Positions 1-9,138 of a DNA stretch of 64,000 nucleotides are shown here, in pieces. Position numbers and translations under genes: made by a program. Under the pieces are notes generated by a model. That model worked only from the letters and a program-made list of their open reading frames with translations, was not told the origin of the DNA and ran no database searches. Position 1 is the first letter of the stretch; every line of letters begins with the position of its first letter. This DNA comes from Hyphomonadaceae bacterium (lineage in GTDB: Bacteria; Pseudomonadota; Alphaproteobacteria; Caulobacterales; Hyphomonadaceae), in assembly GCA_028285145.1 (NCBI GenBank), contig JANQQC010000015.1:1-64000 (forward strand), written 5' to 3'.

Positions 1-366
1 ATGCCTGAGCATCAGAAGCGCGAAATGTATGCGGTCACGCCGGTCTTTTTCTGGCCGGTCCTGTGGTGGTCGATCATCGTGTTCGAGGCGTGGATGGCGC
101 GCTACGAGGCCGAGCATGGCCCGGCCGAGATCCTGTTCTCCGTCACGCCGCTCGGACGCATCCGTCTGATGTATGTCAGCGACCGGCCTGCGCCGCGCCA
201 CACGCCGGACCTCTCACGCGCAACAATACATGCGCTGCTCGCCGCGTTCACCCCAGCAATTATGACCTCTGTGCCTGTGCGCTGCGTGATACTAGCGCTG
301 ACCGGGCAGGTCATTGCGAAGGACAACGCGCCTCCATTGCTGCCCGCATCGCTCGCGCCCGGCTAG
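1..366 (+). CDS. Hypothetical membrane protein, possibly 5'-truncated
   Basis: Open frame of 121 codons beginning with ATG at the first base, so the true start may lie upstream. Residues about 11-30 form one Trp- and Phe-rich hydrophobic segment that could cross the membrane, followed by a short charged region. I do not recognise a family. The first 70 or so codons have the GC-rich third positions typical of real genes here, while the last 40 look less gene-like, so the 3' part could be degraded. It runs convergently towards the DUF2189 gene, 74 bases away. Confidence 0.45.
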   Translation: MPEHQKREMYAVTPVFFWPVLWWSIIVFEAWMARYEAEHGPAEILFSVTPLGRIRLMYVSDRPAPRHTPDLSRATIHALLAAFTPAIMTSVPVRCVILALTGQVIAKDNAPPLLPASLAPG

Positions 367-440
367 GCCAGTTGCCCTTTACCCGACAATCAGATGACGG
401 ACCGCCCCACCTCCGGGGTCGCGCGTGCTGTCCGTGGGGC

Positions 441-1208
441 TCAGGCGTGCCCGTGTGTCAGCTCGCGATAGGCATGCCAGCTGGCCAGGCCGATCCAGGG
501 GAAGATCACGATCAGTCCAAGGAAGGCCGTCGCAATCCCGATCGCTGTCAGTGCGGCGATCAGCACCGCCCAGACCAGCATGGGCAGGAAGTTCTCCGCG
601 ACCGACCGCACGCTGGTAATGGTGGCGATGAAAACATCGCTCTCCTCGTTCAGCAGCATCGGCGCGGAGATCACCACCAGCGAAAAGGCGAGAAAGGCGA
701 TGGCTCCGCCAATCACGCTGCCGATCATCGCCATGTTGTGACCGTCGGATGTCGTCAACATGAAGGTCAGAAAGTCGATGGTTGTTGCATGGACGGCGCG
801 CGTCGACAGGCCATAGGTCAGATAAGCCGCATGGACCCACAGCCCGAACAGGACGAACAGCGCGACCCCCAGAATCGCAAGATCGCGCCGGAAGGCGGAG
901 CGGACGAACAGCATGTCGGAAATCCGCGGCCGCTGGCCGGCTTCCAGCATTCGCGCGGCCTGGTACGCGCCCATGGCGAGGACCGGCGCGACCAGAAGGA
1001 AGCCGCCGACCAGCACAAGGAACCAGCGAAACGCGCCGGTTGTCGCCAGCACGCCCATGATCGCGGCGCTGATCGCCGCCAGTCCGATCCCGTAAATCAG
1101 GCAGGGTCCCGGCGCGCGCTGAAAGTCCCGCCAGCCGAGCGACAGCCAGTTCAGCGGAGCCGTCACGCCAATCTTGTGGACATGCGGCAGGTGCGTTGTC
1201 TCTGTCAT
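441..1208 (-). CDS. DUF2189 family integral membrane protein
   Basis: 255 residues with a cytoplasmic N-terminus and about five to six hydrophobic segments (near residues 37-57, 60-80, 110-130, 150-180 and 205-240), matching the DUF2189 family of inner-membrane proteins of unknown function. The region before the first helix carries the family's usual N-terminal stretch ending in a Trp-Arg-Asp-Phe run. ATG start at 1208. The dioxygenase gene on the same strand ends 29 bases upstream, so the two may be cotranscribed. No catalytic motif is visible and I assign no function. Confidence 0.8.
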   Translation of the reverse strand: MTETTHLPHVHKIGVTAPLNWLSLGWRDFQRAPGPCLIYGIGLAAISAAIMGVLATTGAFRWFLVLVGGFLLVAPVLAMGAYQAARMLEAGQRPRISDMLFVRSAFRRDLAILGVALFVLFGLWVHAAYLTYGLSTRAVHATTIDFLTFMLTTSDGHNMAMIGSVIGGAIAFLAFSLVVISAPMLLNEESDVFIATITSVRSVAENFLPMLVWAVLIAALTAIGIATAFLGLIVIFPWIGLASWHAYRELTHGHA

Positions 1209-1237
1209 TGATTATCCTCCCCAGAACGTCGGCAGCC

Positions 1238-2080
1238 TTAGTTCGGTCTTGCCCCAATCGTTGTCCGGTGGAGCAGGCGGTCATGACCCTGATAGCCGCC
1301 CGTTGCCATATGCAGGACAGCTCGGTTGTCCCACATCAGAAGCATGTCCGGTTCCCACGAATGACGATACTGGAATTCAGGCCGCGTCTGCCAGCGGTAG
1401 AGCTCGCCGAGCAGGTCTTCGCCTTCGGCCTCATCCAGACCGTCAAAGCCGATAATGTATCCCGCCGTCCCGAACAGGCCGGGCCGCCCGGTCTCAGGAT
1501 GGTCCCGGATCACCGGGTGAAGCTGCGTCGCCATTGCGTCATCAGACGAGCGGATGTCCATGCTGCGGCCTTTATCGTTCTCGCCGTACATGCCGTCCTT
1601 GGAATAGCCATTCCGCGCCGAATGGATGGCCATCTTGCCTTCCAGCCTGTTGCGCAGCTCGTCCGGCATGTCATCGAGCGCCATGTGCTGGTTGGCGAAA
1701 AGCGTGTCGCCGCCCATTGGCGGAATGGTGATCGAGAAGAGGCAGGTGCCCGCCGGTGGATGCTCCTGAAAGCTCCAGTCGGTGTGCCAGTTCTCTGCGA
1801 AGATCGGCGCGGTCTCATTGGCGTTTCGTTTGATCGCCGCGATGTGATCATGGCCGGGAATCGAGCCGAAGAAAGGATCATTCCCGAAGGGCCCGAAGTA
1901 TTGCGTGAACCGCTCGAGATCGTCATCGCTCATCGGCTGGTCAGGAAAAGCGATCACAAAGTGCTTGAGCCATGCCGCGCGGATTTCGGCGATCGTTTCA
2001 TCGTCCAGCGGTTTCGTCAGATCGACGCCGCGAACTTCCGCGCCGCAGGCCTGATCGCTTGGTGTAATCTGCAGGGACAT
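1238..2080 (-). CDS. TauD/TfdA family Fe(II)/2-oxoglutarate dioxygenase
   Basis: 280 residues, normal length for the TauD/TfdA family, which oxidises substrates such as taurine or aryloxyalkanoates with Fe(II) and 2-oxoglutarate. The facial triad is visible: HTD at residues 99-101 (His99, Asp101) and a distal His near 257 (WDNRAVLH), with an Arg near 271 for 2-oxoglutarate. The substrate cannot be read from sequence. The ATG overlaps the stop of the upstream glutathione S-transferase (TGATG, one shared base), so the two are translationally coupled; this suggests a xenobiotic or sulfonate context, but that is inference. A longer frame upstream reads into the GST gene and was not used. Confidence 0.87.
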   Translation of the reverse strand: MSLQITPSDQACGAEVRGVDLTKPLDDETIAEIRAAWLKHFVIAFPDQPMSDDDLERFTQYFGPFGNDPFFGSIPGHDHIAAIKRNANETAPIFAENWHTDWSFQEHPPAGTCLFSITIPPMGGDTLFANQHMALDDMPDELRNRLEGKMAIHSARNGYSKDGMYGENDKGRSMDIRSSDDAMATQLHPVIRDHPETGRPGLFGTAGYIIGFDGLDEAEGEDLLGELYRWQTRPEFQYRHSWEPDMLLMWDNRAVLHMATGGYQGHDRLLHRTTIGARPN

Positions 2081-2703
2081 CAACCCACCTCCTGTGGCAT
2101 CAGGGCCTGATCTTTCGCTGAGCCCGTCTTGTAGGCTTCGCGCGAACTGATCCGCGCCCAATAGTCTTCGAAGGCGGCGCGTTTCGGCATCGTGCCGAAC
2201 ATCATGCCCCATCCGACCTGCGAGCCGAGATAGATATCAGCCGCCGTGAACTGGTCGCCGGCGATGTAAGGCGTTTTCGAAACGGCTTGTTCCAGTACGT
2301 CCATGACGAGATCGAAATTGCCATAGCCCGCCGTTCTCTGCTGCTCGCCAGTCGGCTCAAATCCTAACGATTTGTTCGAGACCGCCGATTCCACCGGCCC
2401 GGCGGCGAAGAACAACCAGCGATAATAGTCCGCTCGCTCGTCTGGAGCAGGCGCAAGGTTGGCGTCTGGGAACGCGTCGGCGAGATAGGCACAGATCGCA
2501 GCACACTCCGTAACCACATGTCCCTTGTGAACAATCGCCGGAACCTTTCCCATCGGGTTGATGGCCAGATAAGCCTCGCCCTTCATCTCCTCGCCATACT
2601 CGATGATCTTGGTTTCATAGGGCGCGCCCGTTTCCTCCAGCATCCACCGGACGATCTGGCCGCGCGACATCGGGTTGGTGTAGAACTCTAATTCGCCGTT
2701 CAT
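2080..2703 (-). CDS. Glutathione S-transferase
   Basis: 207 residues with an N-terminal thioredoxin-like domain (residues about 1-80, including the cis-Pro element PMGKVPAI and a downstream VTECAAI stretch for glutathione binding) and an all-helical C-terminal domain. A Tyr and a Ser near residues 8 and 13 are candidate catalytic residues. Cytosolic conjugation of electrophiles with glutathione is the family role; the substrate is unknown. It is first in a two-gene unit with the dioxygenase downstream and diverges from rarA, whose ATG lies 59 bases away. Confidence 0.88.
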   Translation of the reverse strand: MNGELEFYTNPMSRGQIVRWMLEETGAPYETKIIEYGEEMKGEAYLAINPMGKVPAIVHKGHVVTECAAICAYLADAFPDANLAPAPDERADYYRWLFFAAGPVESAVSNKSLGFEPTGEQQRTAGYGNFDLVMDVLEQAVSKTPYIAGDQFTAADIYLGSQVGWGMMFGTMPKRAAFEDYWARISSREAYKTGSAKDQALMPQEVG

Positions 2704-2762
2704 GATTGTATCCTCCGCCGATCAATATAGCAGGGAAGACGCGCAGGAGCACGAGGGGGTCA

Positions 2763-4073
2763 ATGTCAGATTTGTTCGAAGCCTCCGGCCTTGCCGATGA
2801 TGCGCCGCGTCCGCTCGCAGACCGGCTTCGTCCGTCTACGCTCGGCGATGTGGTGGGGCAGGATCATATTCTCGGGCCCGATGCCGCGATTGGGCGGATG
2901 CTGAAAACCGGGCGGCTTTCATCAATTATCCTCTGGGGGCCGCCCGGCGTCGGCAAGACGACGATCGCCCGCCTTCTGGCCGCTGAGACCGACCTTGAGT
3001 TCGAAGCCATCAGCGCGGTCTTTTCTGGCGTCAAGGATCTGCGCGCCGCCTTTGATCGTGCGGAGGCAAGGCGCGCGACCGGAAAGGGGACGCTGCTCTT
3101 TGTCGATGAGATCCACCGTTTCAACCGTGCCCAGCAGGATGGCTTCCTGCCCTTCGTCGAGGCCGGAATCGTGACCCTTGTTGGCGCAACGACAGAGAAT
3201 CCAAGCTTCGAGATTAATGGTGCGCTGCTCTCGCGGTGCGCGGTGCTGACGCTCAACCGTCTGGACGAGGCGGCGCTGGAATCCCTGATTGCCCGCGCCG
3301 AGGCCGACGAAGACCGGCCGCTACCTTTGAATGCGCGGGCGAGGGCCGCCCTGATCGACATGGCCGATGGCGACGGGCGGTATCTTCTGAACCTGGCAGA
3401 GCAGGCCTACACGCTCGCGAGCGATGGCGAGACACTGGACGCTGAAGCACTTTCAGCCGCGCTCCAGAAACGCGCTCCGGCCTATGACAAGGACCGGGAA
3501 GAGCACTACAATCTCATCTCCGCGCTTCATAAGTCCGTACGCGGATCGGACCCGGATGCGGCCCTCTACTGGTTTGCCCGGATGCTGGAAGGTGGAGAGG
3601 ACCCGCTTTTTCTGGCGCGCCGGCTGGTGAGGATGGCTTCGGAAGATATCGGGCTCGCTGATCCCACCGCGCTGATGATCACCAATGAAGCGACCCGCAC
3701 CTATGAGCGCCTTGGCAGCCCGGAGGGCGAACTCGCGCTTGCGCAGGCGGTGATCCATCTCGCAACGGCACCGAAATCAAATGCGGCATACGTGGCCTAT
3801 AAGGCGGCGCGTCGCGCTGCCAGGGAAACGGGGTCCATGTCACCGCCCAAGCACATTCTCAACGCGCCCACCGCGCTGATGAAAGAGCAGGGCTATGGAA
3901 AGGGCTATGCCTATGATCATGACGCCGAAGATGGCTTCTCCGGTCAGTCCTATTTCCCGGACGGCATGGACCGCCCGCGCTTCTATGACCCCAAAGGCGA
4001 GGGCCGGGAAAAGCCGATCGCAGACCGCTTGAAACACTGGGCTGAGCTGCGGATCAAGCGGGGCGGCCAATGA
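2763..4073 (+). CDS. rarA: Replication-associated recombination protein A (RarA/MgsA) AAA+ ATPase
   Basis: 436 residues. Clamp-loader-like AAA+ ATPase that acts at stalled replication forks. Walker A (GPPGVGKTT) lies at about 59-67 and Walker B (LLFVDEIHRFN) near 110-120, followed by the family's sensor stretch (GATTENPSFE) and the C-terminal MgsA tetramerisation region with the YYxP-like end (FSGQSYFPDGM). ATG at 2763 gives the usual N-terminus (SDLFEA); an ATG at 2706 would add 19 atypical residues. Its stop overlaps the ATG of the pseudouridine synthase (ATGA). Confidence 0.95.
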   Translation: MSDLFEASGLADDAPRPLADRLRPSTLGDVVGQDHILGPDAAIGRMLKTGRLSSIILWGPPGVGKTTIARLLAAETDLEFEAISAVFSGVKDLRAAFDRAEARRATGKGTLLFVDEIHRFNRAQQDGFLPFVEAGIVTLVGATTENPSFEINGALLSRCAVLTLNRLDEAALESLIARAEADEDRPLPLNARARAALIDMADGDGRYLLNLAEQAYTLASDGETLDAEALSAALQKRAPAYDKDREEHYNLISALHKSVRGSDPDAALYWFARMLEGGEDPLFLARRLVRMASEDIGLADPTALMITNEATRTYERLGSPEGELALAQAVIHLATAPKSNAAYVAYKAARRAARETGSMSPPKHILNAPTALMKEQGYGKGYAYDHDAEDGFSGQSYFPDGMDRPRFYDPKGEGREKPIADRLKHWAELRIKRGGQ

Positions 4074-4792
4074 CCCGCAACCGGGACATTCCGAATATCA
4101 GCCAGGAGGATAAAGCTTTCGTGCGCCGGCTTGTCGTGCATGAGGACAACAACATTCTCGTCTTTAACAAACCGTCGGGTCTGCCCAGCCAGTCACGCGG
4201 CAATCGGGCCCGCAATCTCGACCATCTGCTCTGGACCTTTGCGCGTTCCAACGGAAAGCGTCCGGATCTGGTTCACCGCCTTGATGCGGGCACGTCCGGC
4301 CTGATAGTTGCGGCGAAGACCAAGCCCATGACAGCGCATCTTGGTGAGGCCTTCGCCACGCGCCGCGTCCGCAAGACTTACATCGCGCTTATCGGCGGCG
4401 AGCTTCCAGCAAAGGCGAGAGGCCGGATCACGACCCCGCTCGCCTCTGCCAGAATTGCCGGGCGTCAGCGGATTCTGGCCGTGGATAAGGAAACCAGCGG
4501 CGCAAAGACCGCTGCCACCCGATGGCGGGTTCTGTCACGAACAGAAAATCATGCGGCAGTTGAGCTGAGACCTGAAACGGGCCGAATGCATCAGATCCGT
4601 GTCCACCTTGCGAGCATAGGCTGCCCGATCCTTGGCGATTCGGATTACGGACACGGACCGCTCACCGCGCCGAGACTGATGCTTCACGCGGCAGCGCTGT
4701 CGCTGAAAGATGAGAAGATTGCTTTCGATCTCTCGCAAGCGCCGAGCGCTGATATGGTCGAACACGCCGCCGGTCTTGGTTTGTCGCTTTAG
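4070..4792 (+). CDS. RluA-family RNA pseudouridine synthase
   Basis: 240 residues, the short form of the family without an S4 domain. The catalytic motif HRLDAGTSG is at about 69-77 with the nucleophilic Asp72, and the later GRMHQIRVH motif binds RNA and the active site. These enzymes isomerise uridine in rRNA or tRNA; which position is modified cannot be decided from sequence. Translationally coupled to rarA by a 4-base ATGA overlap. It converges on the KAS III gene with only 4 bases between stops. Confidence 0.9.
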   Translation: MTRNRDIPNISQEDKAFVRRLVVHEDNNILVFNKPSGLPSQSRGNRARNLDHLLWTFARSNGKRPDLVHRLDAGTSGLIVAAKTKPMTAHLGEAFATRRVRKTYIALIGGELPAKARGRITTPLASARIAGRQRILAVDKETSGAKTAATRWRVLSRTENHAAVELRPETGRMHQIRVHLASIGCPILGDSDYGHGPLTAPRLMLHAAALSLKDEKIAFDLSQAPSADMVEHAAGLGLSL

Positions 4793-4796
4793 CGGA

Positions 4797-5918
4797 TCAG
4801 GCCGCGCGTTCGACGAATACTGTCCCGGCGGAATACCCCGCGCCGAACGAGCAGATCAGGCCTTTCTCGCCAGCGGCGAAATCGTCTGAGTGCTTATGGA
4901 AGGCGATGATCGATCCGGCAGAGGATGTGTTTGCATATGTGTCGAGCACAGTCGGGCTTTCATCGTCGCTGGCTTCACGACCAAGCACCTTTGAGGAAAT
5001 CAGCCGGTTCATGTTGGCATTCGCCTGGTGCAGCCACATCCGGCGTAATTCGGTGGGTTCGATTGAGAGGCGCTCCAACTCCTCGCCGATCATGGTCGCC
5101 ACCATCGGCACGACTTCCTTGAAGACCTTGCGGCCTTCCTGAACGAACAGCTTGTCGGCTTGTCCGATTCCTTCAGGAGCGGCGCGGTTCAGGAAGCCAA
5201 AATTGTTGCGAATATTGTTTGAAAACTGGGTCTTGAGTTTCGTTCCCAGAATTTTCCAATGTTTGGCGGGGGCGATGTCTTCGGCTTCCACGAGGACAGC
5301 GGTCGCCACGTCGCCAAAGATGAAATGGCTGTCTCGATCCGTGAAGTTTAGATGGCCGGAGCAGATTTCCGGGTTCACCATCAGCACCGATTTCGCCGAA
5401 CCTGAGCGGACATAATCGGCCGCCGTCTGAATGCCGAACGTGGCAGATGAACAGGCGACGTTCATGTCGAACGCGAAACCGTCGCAGCCGAGCGCGTCCT
5501 GAATCTCCACGGCCATGGCGGGGTAGGCGCGCTGCATGTTCGAGGCGGCGCAGAGGACGGCGTCAATGTCTTTCGGGTCACGCCCGGCGGCCTCCAGCGC
5601 CTGACGCGCCGCTTTCACCGCCATCTCCGCCAGCACGGAGATTTCCTCATTCGGGCGTTCGGGAATTGAGGGGCGCATCAGCTCGGGGTCGATGACGCCT
5701 GACTTGTCAATGACAAAGCGGGATTTGATGCCCGAGGCTTTCTCGATGAACTCGACCGATGAATGCGTTTTCGCTTCGACCGCGCCGCTCTCAATATCGG
5801 CGGCATGTTCGGCGTTCCACTTGTCGGACCAGGCATTGTAGCTCTCGACAAGTTCTTCATTGGATACCGAGTTTGGCGGGGTCCAGAGACCCGTGGCGGA
5901 GATAACAGGGGTGATCAT
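4797..5918 (-). CDS. Beta-ketoacyl-ACP synthase III (FabH-like, long form)
   Basis: 373 residues, thiolase fold. The Cys-His-Asn triad of KAS III is visible: Cys156 in NVACSSATFG, His in WLHQANANMN near 290, and Asn in YANTSSAGS near 325. It is about 50 residues longer than E. coli FabH because of an insertion between residues 25 and 90, as in a known alphaproteobacterial long-form group. Expected to condense acyl-CoA with malonyl-ACP in fatty-acid initiation or a related pathway. No other fab gene is adjacent, so it may be a secondary KAS III. Confidence 0.87.
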   Translation of the reverse strand: MITPVISATGLWTPPNSVSNEELVESYNAWSDKWNAEHAADIESGAVEAKTHSSVEFIEKASGIKSRFVIDKSGVIDPELMRPSIPERPNEEISVLAEMAVKAARQALEAAGRDPKDIDAVLCAASNMQRAYPAMAVEIQDALGCDGFAFDMNVACSSATFGIQTAADYVRSGSAKSVLMVNPEICSGHLNFTDRDSHFIFGDVATAVLVEAEDIAPAKHWKILGTKLKTQFSNNIRNNFGFLNRAAPEGIGQADKLFVQEGRKVFKEVVPMVATMIGEELERLSIEPTELRRMWLHQANANMNRLISSKVLGREASDDESPTVLDTYANTSSAGSIIAFHKHSDDFAAGEKGLICSFGAGYSAGTVFVERAA

Positions 5919-6018
5919 GAAATGGCACTCTGTGCAGGCGCTGGGGACGGCGCGCTCTTAACGATGCGAGCTAAGGTAAACGCGCTCGCGACGGGCGTCG
6001 AGCCTGAGATTCACCCCG

Positions 6019-7209
6019 TCAGTTGAACCACACAGCGAAGAGTAGGCTGTTGCCCTGGGTCATCCGGGCGAACCGCCGCCAGGCGGCCATGTCCGTAAGC
6101 TCACCCTCTTCAAGATAGGGCGCTGCGCCCGCGCCCTGAATCCAGAGAACCAGGTCCATATCGCCGGGGGACTCCATCAAGGTCTTGATGTTTACCCCCA
6201 CGGCGGCTTCCGGGTTAACACGCCAGTACGGCACCAACTTCTCACCATCGAGAATCTGTTCGATTTCAAGCAATACGTCCTGCCAACCCTGCGCGGTTTC
6301 GGTATCGACGGGAATGCCAAAGGCGGATGTCTGCGTTGCATTCGGCAACCATTCGCGATCATTATCAGTCTCAGCCGCGACCTCGGTCCAGAAGGCGCGA
6401 TTATGTGCGATCATTTTCTTGAAATGTGCATGGGCGGCGCGCGTGCGAGTCGCATCTGGAACGCCGCGCAGGGTGGTCAAAACGGCGGCCGCCGTATCGA
6501 TCCAGGTGTCATCTGGAATGAAGCCGCTTTCGCTGACCCCGCCAAGGCTCTCGAGACGCGCGCGGCCTTCGGTGACGGTTCGGATTGCCGGCGTTGGATC
6601 GACCGAAAGCGTCAGCTCGGCCATGCCCGACATGACGTGGACATAGGCTTTGAGCCACTCTGCGTCGGCGCTGTCAAAACGGATGATGCCTTCAAAACCA
6701 TCCTCCGGCCCACCATTCAGATCGCCCATGACCGAGAGCAGGTTTTCCCAATCGGCCCGCACGCCGTCACCGTCAATATCCAACCAGAGATCATTGAGCG
6801 CGACCTCAACCGCGAAGTCGGTATCAATGGCGGTTTCCAGCGCTTCCTCAGCGCCAGCCAGATGGATCAGCGCTTCGGACATCGCGATTTCGACAAAAGC
6901 CGGATCGAATGCGCCGTCCGGATTTGGCGGGAGGGTGTTTCGCATGCCGGGGACCAGCGGCAGGGCACCTGAGTAATTGTTGTAGCGCACCTGCATGATC
7001 ACCTCGGCGGCCTGCAGGAACCGGACGCCGCCGAGAAGGAATGCTGTCTCGTCGCCGTCGGTTTGTGCGGCGAGGCTCGCTTCGGCAGCGGCGAGCCCAT
7101 CTTCTGCCAACGCTTCTGTCCACGCAGGTTGGTCGGCCCCCGCAGGTTCGCCGGAACAGCTTGCAAGGGTGAAAACGAGGAGCGCGGCAATGGTGCGGGT
7201 GATGGTCAT
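6019..7209 (-). CDS. Predicted lipoprotein of unknown function
   Basis: 396 residues. A signal peptide ends in a lipobox, LASC, with the lipidated Cys18. The mature part is acidic, Trp- and Ala-rich and mostly helical by inspection, with a DIDGDGVRADWE segment near 145 that resembles a calcium-binding loop (Asp/Asn at alternate positions). I do not recognise a family. Probably periplasmic, membrane-anchored. The small lipoprotein gene ends upstream on the opposite side of a 30-base gap on the same strand, so this may belong to the tag/ygfZ run. Confidence 0.75.
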   Translation of the reverse strand: MTITRTIAALLVFTLASCSGEPAGADQPAWTEALAEDGLAAAEASLAAQTDGDETAFLLGGVRFLQAAEVIMQVRYNNYSGALPLVPGMRNTLPPNPDGAFDPAFVEIAMSEALIHLAGAEEALETAIDTDFAVEVALNDLWLDIDGDGVRADWENLLSVMGDLNGGPEDGFEGIIRFDSADAEWLKAYVHVMSGMAELTLSVDPTPAIRTVTEGRARLESLGGVSESGFIPDDTWIDTAAAVLTTLRGVPDATRTRAAHAHFKKMIAHNRAFWTEVAAETDNDREWLPNATQTSAFGIPVDTETAQGWQDVLLEIEQILDGEKLVPYWRVNPEAAVGVNIKTLMESPGDMDLVLWIQGAGAAPYLEEGELTDMAAWRRFARMTQGNSLLFAVWFN

Positions 7210-7239
7210 GTCGGTCTCCTCAGATGGCGGTGACGCGCC

Positions 7240-7428
7240 TCAGCTCCCTAACTGCTCGGCGCGTCTCTCACGCTCGGCATCGGTCGCGGCCCTGTCACAG
7301 GCGAGGCGCTCGTCAGGGGTTGGCAGGTTGCGGCACTCGGCGCGGGCCTGACTGTCATAGCTGCCCTGAAGCAGTTCGCAGCCTCCAAGAACGGGCAGCA
7401 GGATAAGGGCGGCGAGGACTGTCTTCAT
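7240..7428 (-). CDS. Small lipoprotein
   Basis: 62 residues starting at ATG 7428, whose first bases overlap the stop of tag (ATGA). Signal peptide with lipobox LGGC (Cys17), then a short, highly charged mature peptide with three further Cys residues. Reads as a small outer- or inner-membrane lipoprotein; function unknown. The 4-base overlap argues that it is translated with the tag gene. Confidence 0.65.
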   Translation of the reverse strand: MKTVLAALILLPVLGGCELLQGSYDSQARAECRNLPTPDERLACDRAATDAERERRAEQLGS

Positions 7429-8012
7429 CGGGAAAGCTCCATGCATGATTTGCGGCGCGGGCAGTCTAGGTCGTGATCGTTCACCATGCCAACGGCTTGC
7501 ATCCAGGCATAGACGATTGTCGGGCCAACGAACTTATGGCCGCGTTTCTTCAGGTCCTTGGACAGCCTTTCAGATGTCTCGTTCTTTGTCGGCGCATCCC
7601 TGTAATCCTTCCATTTTCCGATCACAGGCGTGCCGTCGACATAGCTCCAGCACCAGTCGGAGAAATCCTCGCCCTTATCTGCCGCGTCCAGAAAAGCACG
7701 GGCATTGCCGATGCAGGCTTCGATCTTCTTCGGGCTGCGAATGATGCCCGGATTCTTCAGTGCCTTGTCGATGCGCGGCTGGGTCCAGCGGGCAATGCGC
7801 TCGGGGTCGAACTGATCGAACTCCTCACGCATCGTCTCGCGTTTCCGCAGAATGGTGATCCATGAGAGCCCCGCCTGCATGCCGTCCAGTTGCAGCTTCT
7901 CCCAGAGCGCGCGAGAATCGTATTCAGGGACACCCCATTCCGTATCGTGATAATCCCGGTACAGCGTATCTGTGACCGGGGCCCACGCGCAGGGTGGATC
8001 GGTGTCTGTCAT
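7425..8012 (-). CDS. tag: DNA-3-methyladenine glycosylase I
   Basis: 195 residues. Removes 3-methyladenine from alkylated DNA, starting base-excision repair. The Tag fold is clear: N-terminal CAW...YHDTEWG and the zinc-snap residues (Cys8, His near 22, and His/Cys of HDLDCPRR near the C-terminus). Active-site aromatics (SWITILRKRE) are present. ATG at 8012 lies one base after the ygfZ stop; an upstream in-frame start would overlap ygfZ. Middle gene of the ygfZ-tag-lipoprotein run. Confidence 0.94.
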   Translation of the reverse strand: MTDTDPPCAWAPVTDTLYRDYHDTEWGVPEYDSRALWEKLQLDGMQAGLSWITILRKRETMREEFDQFDPERIARWTQPRIDKALKNPGIIRSPKKIEACIGNARAFLDAADKGEDFSDWCWSYVDGTPVIGKWKDYRDAPTKNETSERLSKDLKKRGHKFVGPTIVYAWMQAVGMVNDHDLDCPRRKSCMELSR

Positions 8013-8013
8013 A

Positions 8014-8802
8014 TCAGGCGAGCGCTTCCGTTTCCGTTGCGAGCCAGTCCGGCACAATTATTTCGGCAGGGGCATCGCCAATCGTGACAGCCGCCGCCTT
8101 GGCGAGCCGGTCCACGCGGATCCGTGCGAGCCCGACATTCCCCTCGACGCTGGTCACCTCGCCAATCGGCGTCTCACCCATCACGCTCATGCCGGGCTCG
8201 ATATTCTGTGCCCGGACAGCAAGCGTGCGTCGCCGTGCCGTACCGCGCCGTTTCATGCGGCTGGCAACTTCCTGCCCGACAAAGCAACCCTTCTTGAAAT
8301 CGATGCCATTGTTGAGGTCCATATTAATGTCGGCCGCGAACACTTCCGCCTCGCCGAAATCCTGTCCCTGTTCGGCGATCCCGGCCTCGATGCGCGCCGT
8401 GTTGTAGTCGGAGCCGGCGGCTGGCGCATCCACATCTTTGTTGAAGACGCGGTTGGGCAAGGCCTCGGAGCGCGGGTCCGCGAAGCCATCTTCATCAAGG
8501 TAGATGGCAAGGTCGTCGCGGGCGGTGACCTCGACTGCGGCCCGGAGTTTGAACATGGATAGCCGCTTGCGAAGAGTCTCGCGCGCCTCTGCGGCGACAT
8601 CCATCAGGAATCCGGTCTCCGTCCGCTGGAGGATGAAGTCGGCGATGATCTTGCCTTGGGGCGTCATAAGCGCGCCGTAGCGGACTTCGCCAGCTGACAT
8701 GTCGTCAGTGCGGCAGGTGACAAGGCGTTCCAGAAAGTCCGGCGTGTCCGGGCCGGACACCTCCAGCACGGTGCGATGCGGCAGGCGGGTGACGTTGGTC
8801 AT
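8014..8802 (-). CDS. ygfZ: YgfZ-type folate-binding protein (Fe-S enzyme maintenance)
   Basis: 262 residues, GcvT-like fold. The diagnostic KGCxxGQE motif is present as KGCFVGQE at 171-178. YgfZ/IBA57 proteins bind tetrahydrofolate and help maintain certain [4Fe-4S] enzymes in the cytosol. First gene of the run followed by tag. Upstream lies the decayed outer-membrane barrel fragment, so its promoter should be within 8803-8851. Confidence 0.9.
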   Translation of the reverse strand: MTNVTRLPHRTVLEVSGPDTPDFLERLVTCRTDDMSAGEVRYGALMTPQGKIIADFILQRTETGFLMDVAAEARETLRKRLSMFKLRAAVEVTARDDLAIYLDEDGFADPRSEALPNRVFNKDVDAPAAGSDYNTARIEAGIAEQGQDFGEAEVFAADINMDLNNGIDFKKGCFVGQEVASRMKRRGTARRRTLAVRAQNIEPGMSVMGETPIGEVTSVEGNVGLARIRVDRLAKAAAVTIGDAPAEIIVPDWLATETEALA

Positions 8803-8851
8803 CAGCGCTACATAGGCGCGAACCCTGCCGGCGTCACCCGCCTGTGACGTG

Positions 8852-9043
8852 TTAGAAGCGGGCGCGGATACCGGCCGTCCACGTCACGCCGACAAGATCG
8901 TCTTCCACAGCGGCATTGAAGGCTTCTGCACCCCGGCAAGTGAGCGGCGTTCCTGTCTGTGTAGAGCATGTTTGAATGTCCCACTCGCAGGAGGTCATGC
9001 GCGGTTGCGCGCCGGCGGTACAATCAGGCCTTATCGAACGTTT
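8852..9043 (-). pseudogene. Remnant: C-terminus of an outer-membrane beta-barrel protein
   Basis: On the minus strand a frame runs from just after a TGA (9044-9046) to a TAA at 8852-8854. Its last residues, DLVGVTWTAGIRARF, show the alternating pattern and terminal Phe of an outer-membrane barrel's last strand, which BAM recognises. Only about 63 codons remain, with an ATG at 8998 and four Cys residues; no signal peptide or earlier strands lie upstream, where a terminator and the dihydroorotase gene sit. I read it as the surviving 3' end of a lost OMP gene. A real 48-residue gene from 8998 is less likely. Confidence 0.5.
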
Positions 9044-9138
9044 TCACCGCGCCGTGACACGGCGTGATTGCCCGCCATCAGACATGCCGAAAGCCGGCTG
9101 CACGGCGCGGAAACTCAGAGTTCTGGAGAAAAGAAATA

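Noticed and set aside
5919..6018. CtrA site upstream of the KAS III gene (TTAA near 5955)
   Set aside because: The second half-site is missing at N7 spacing.
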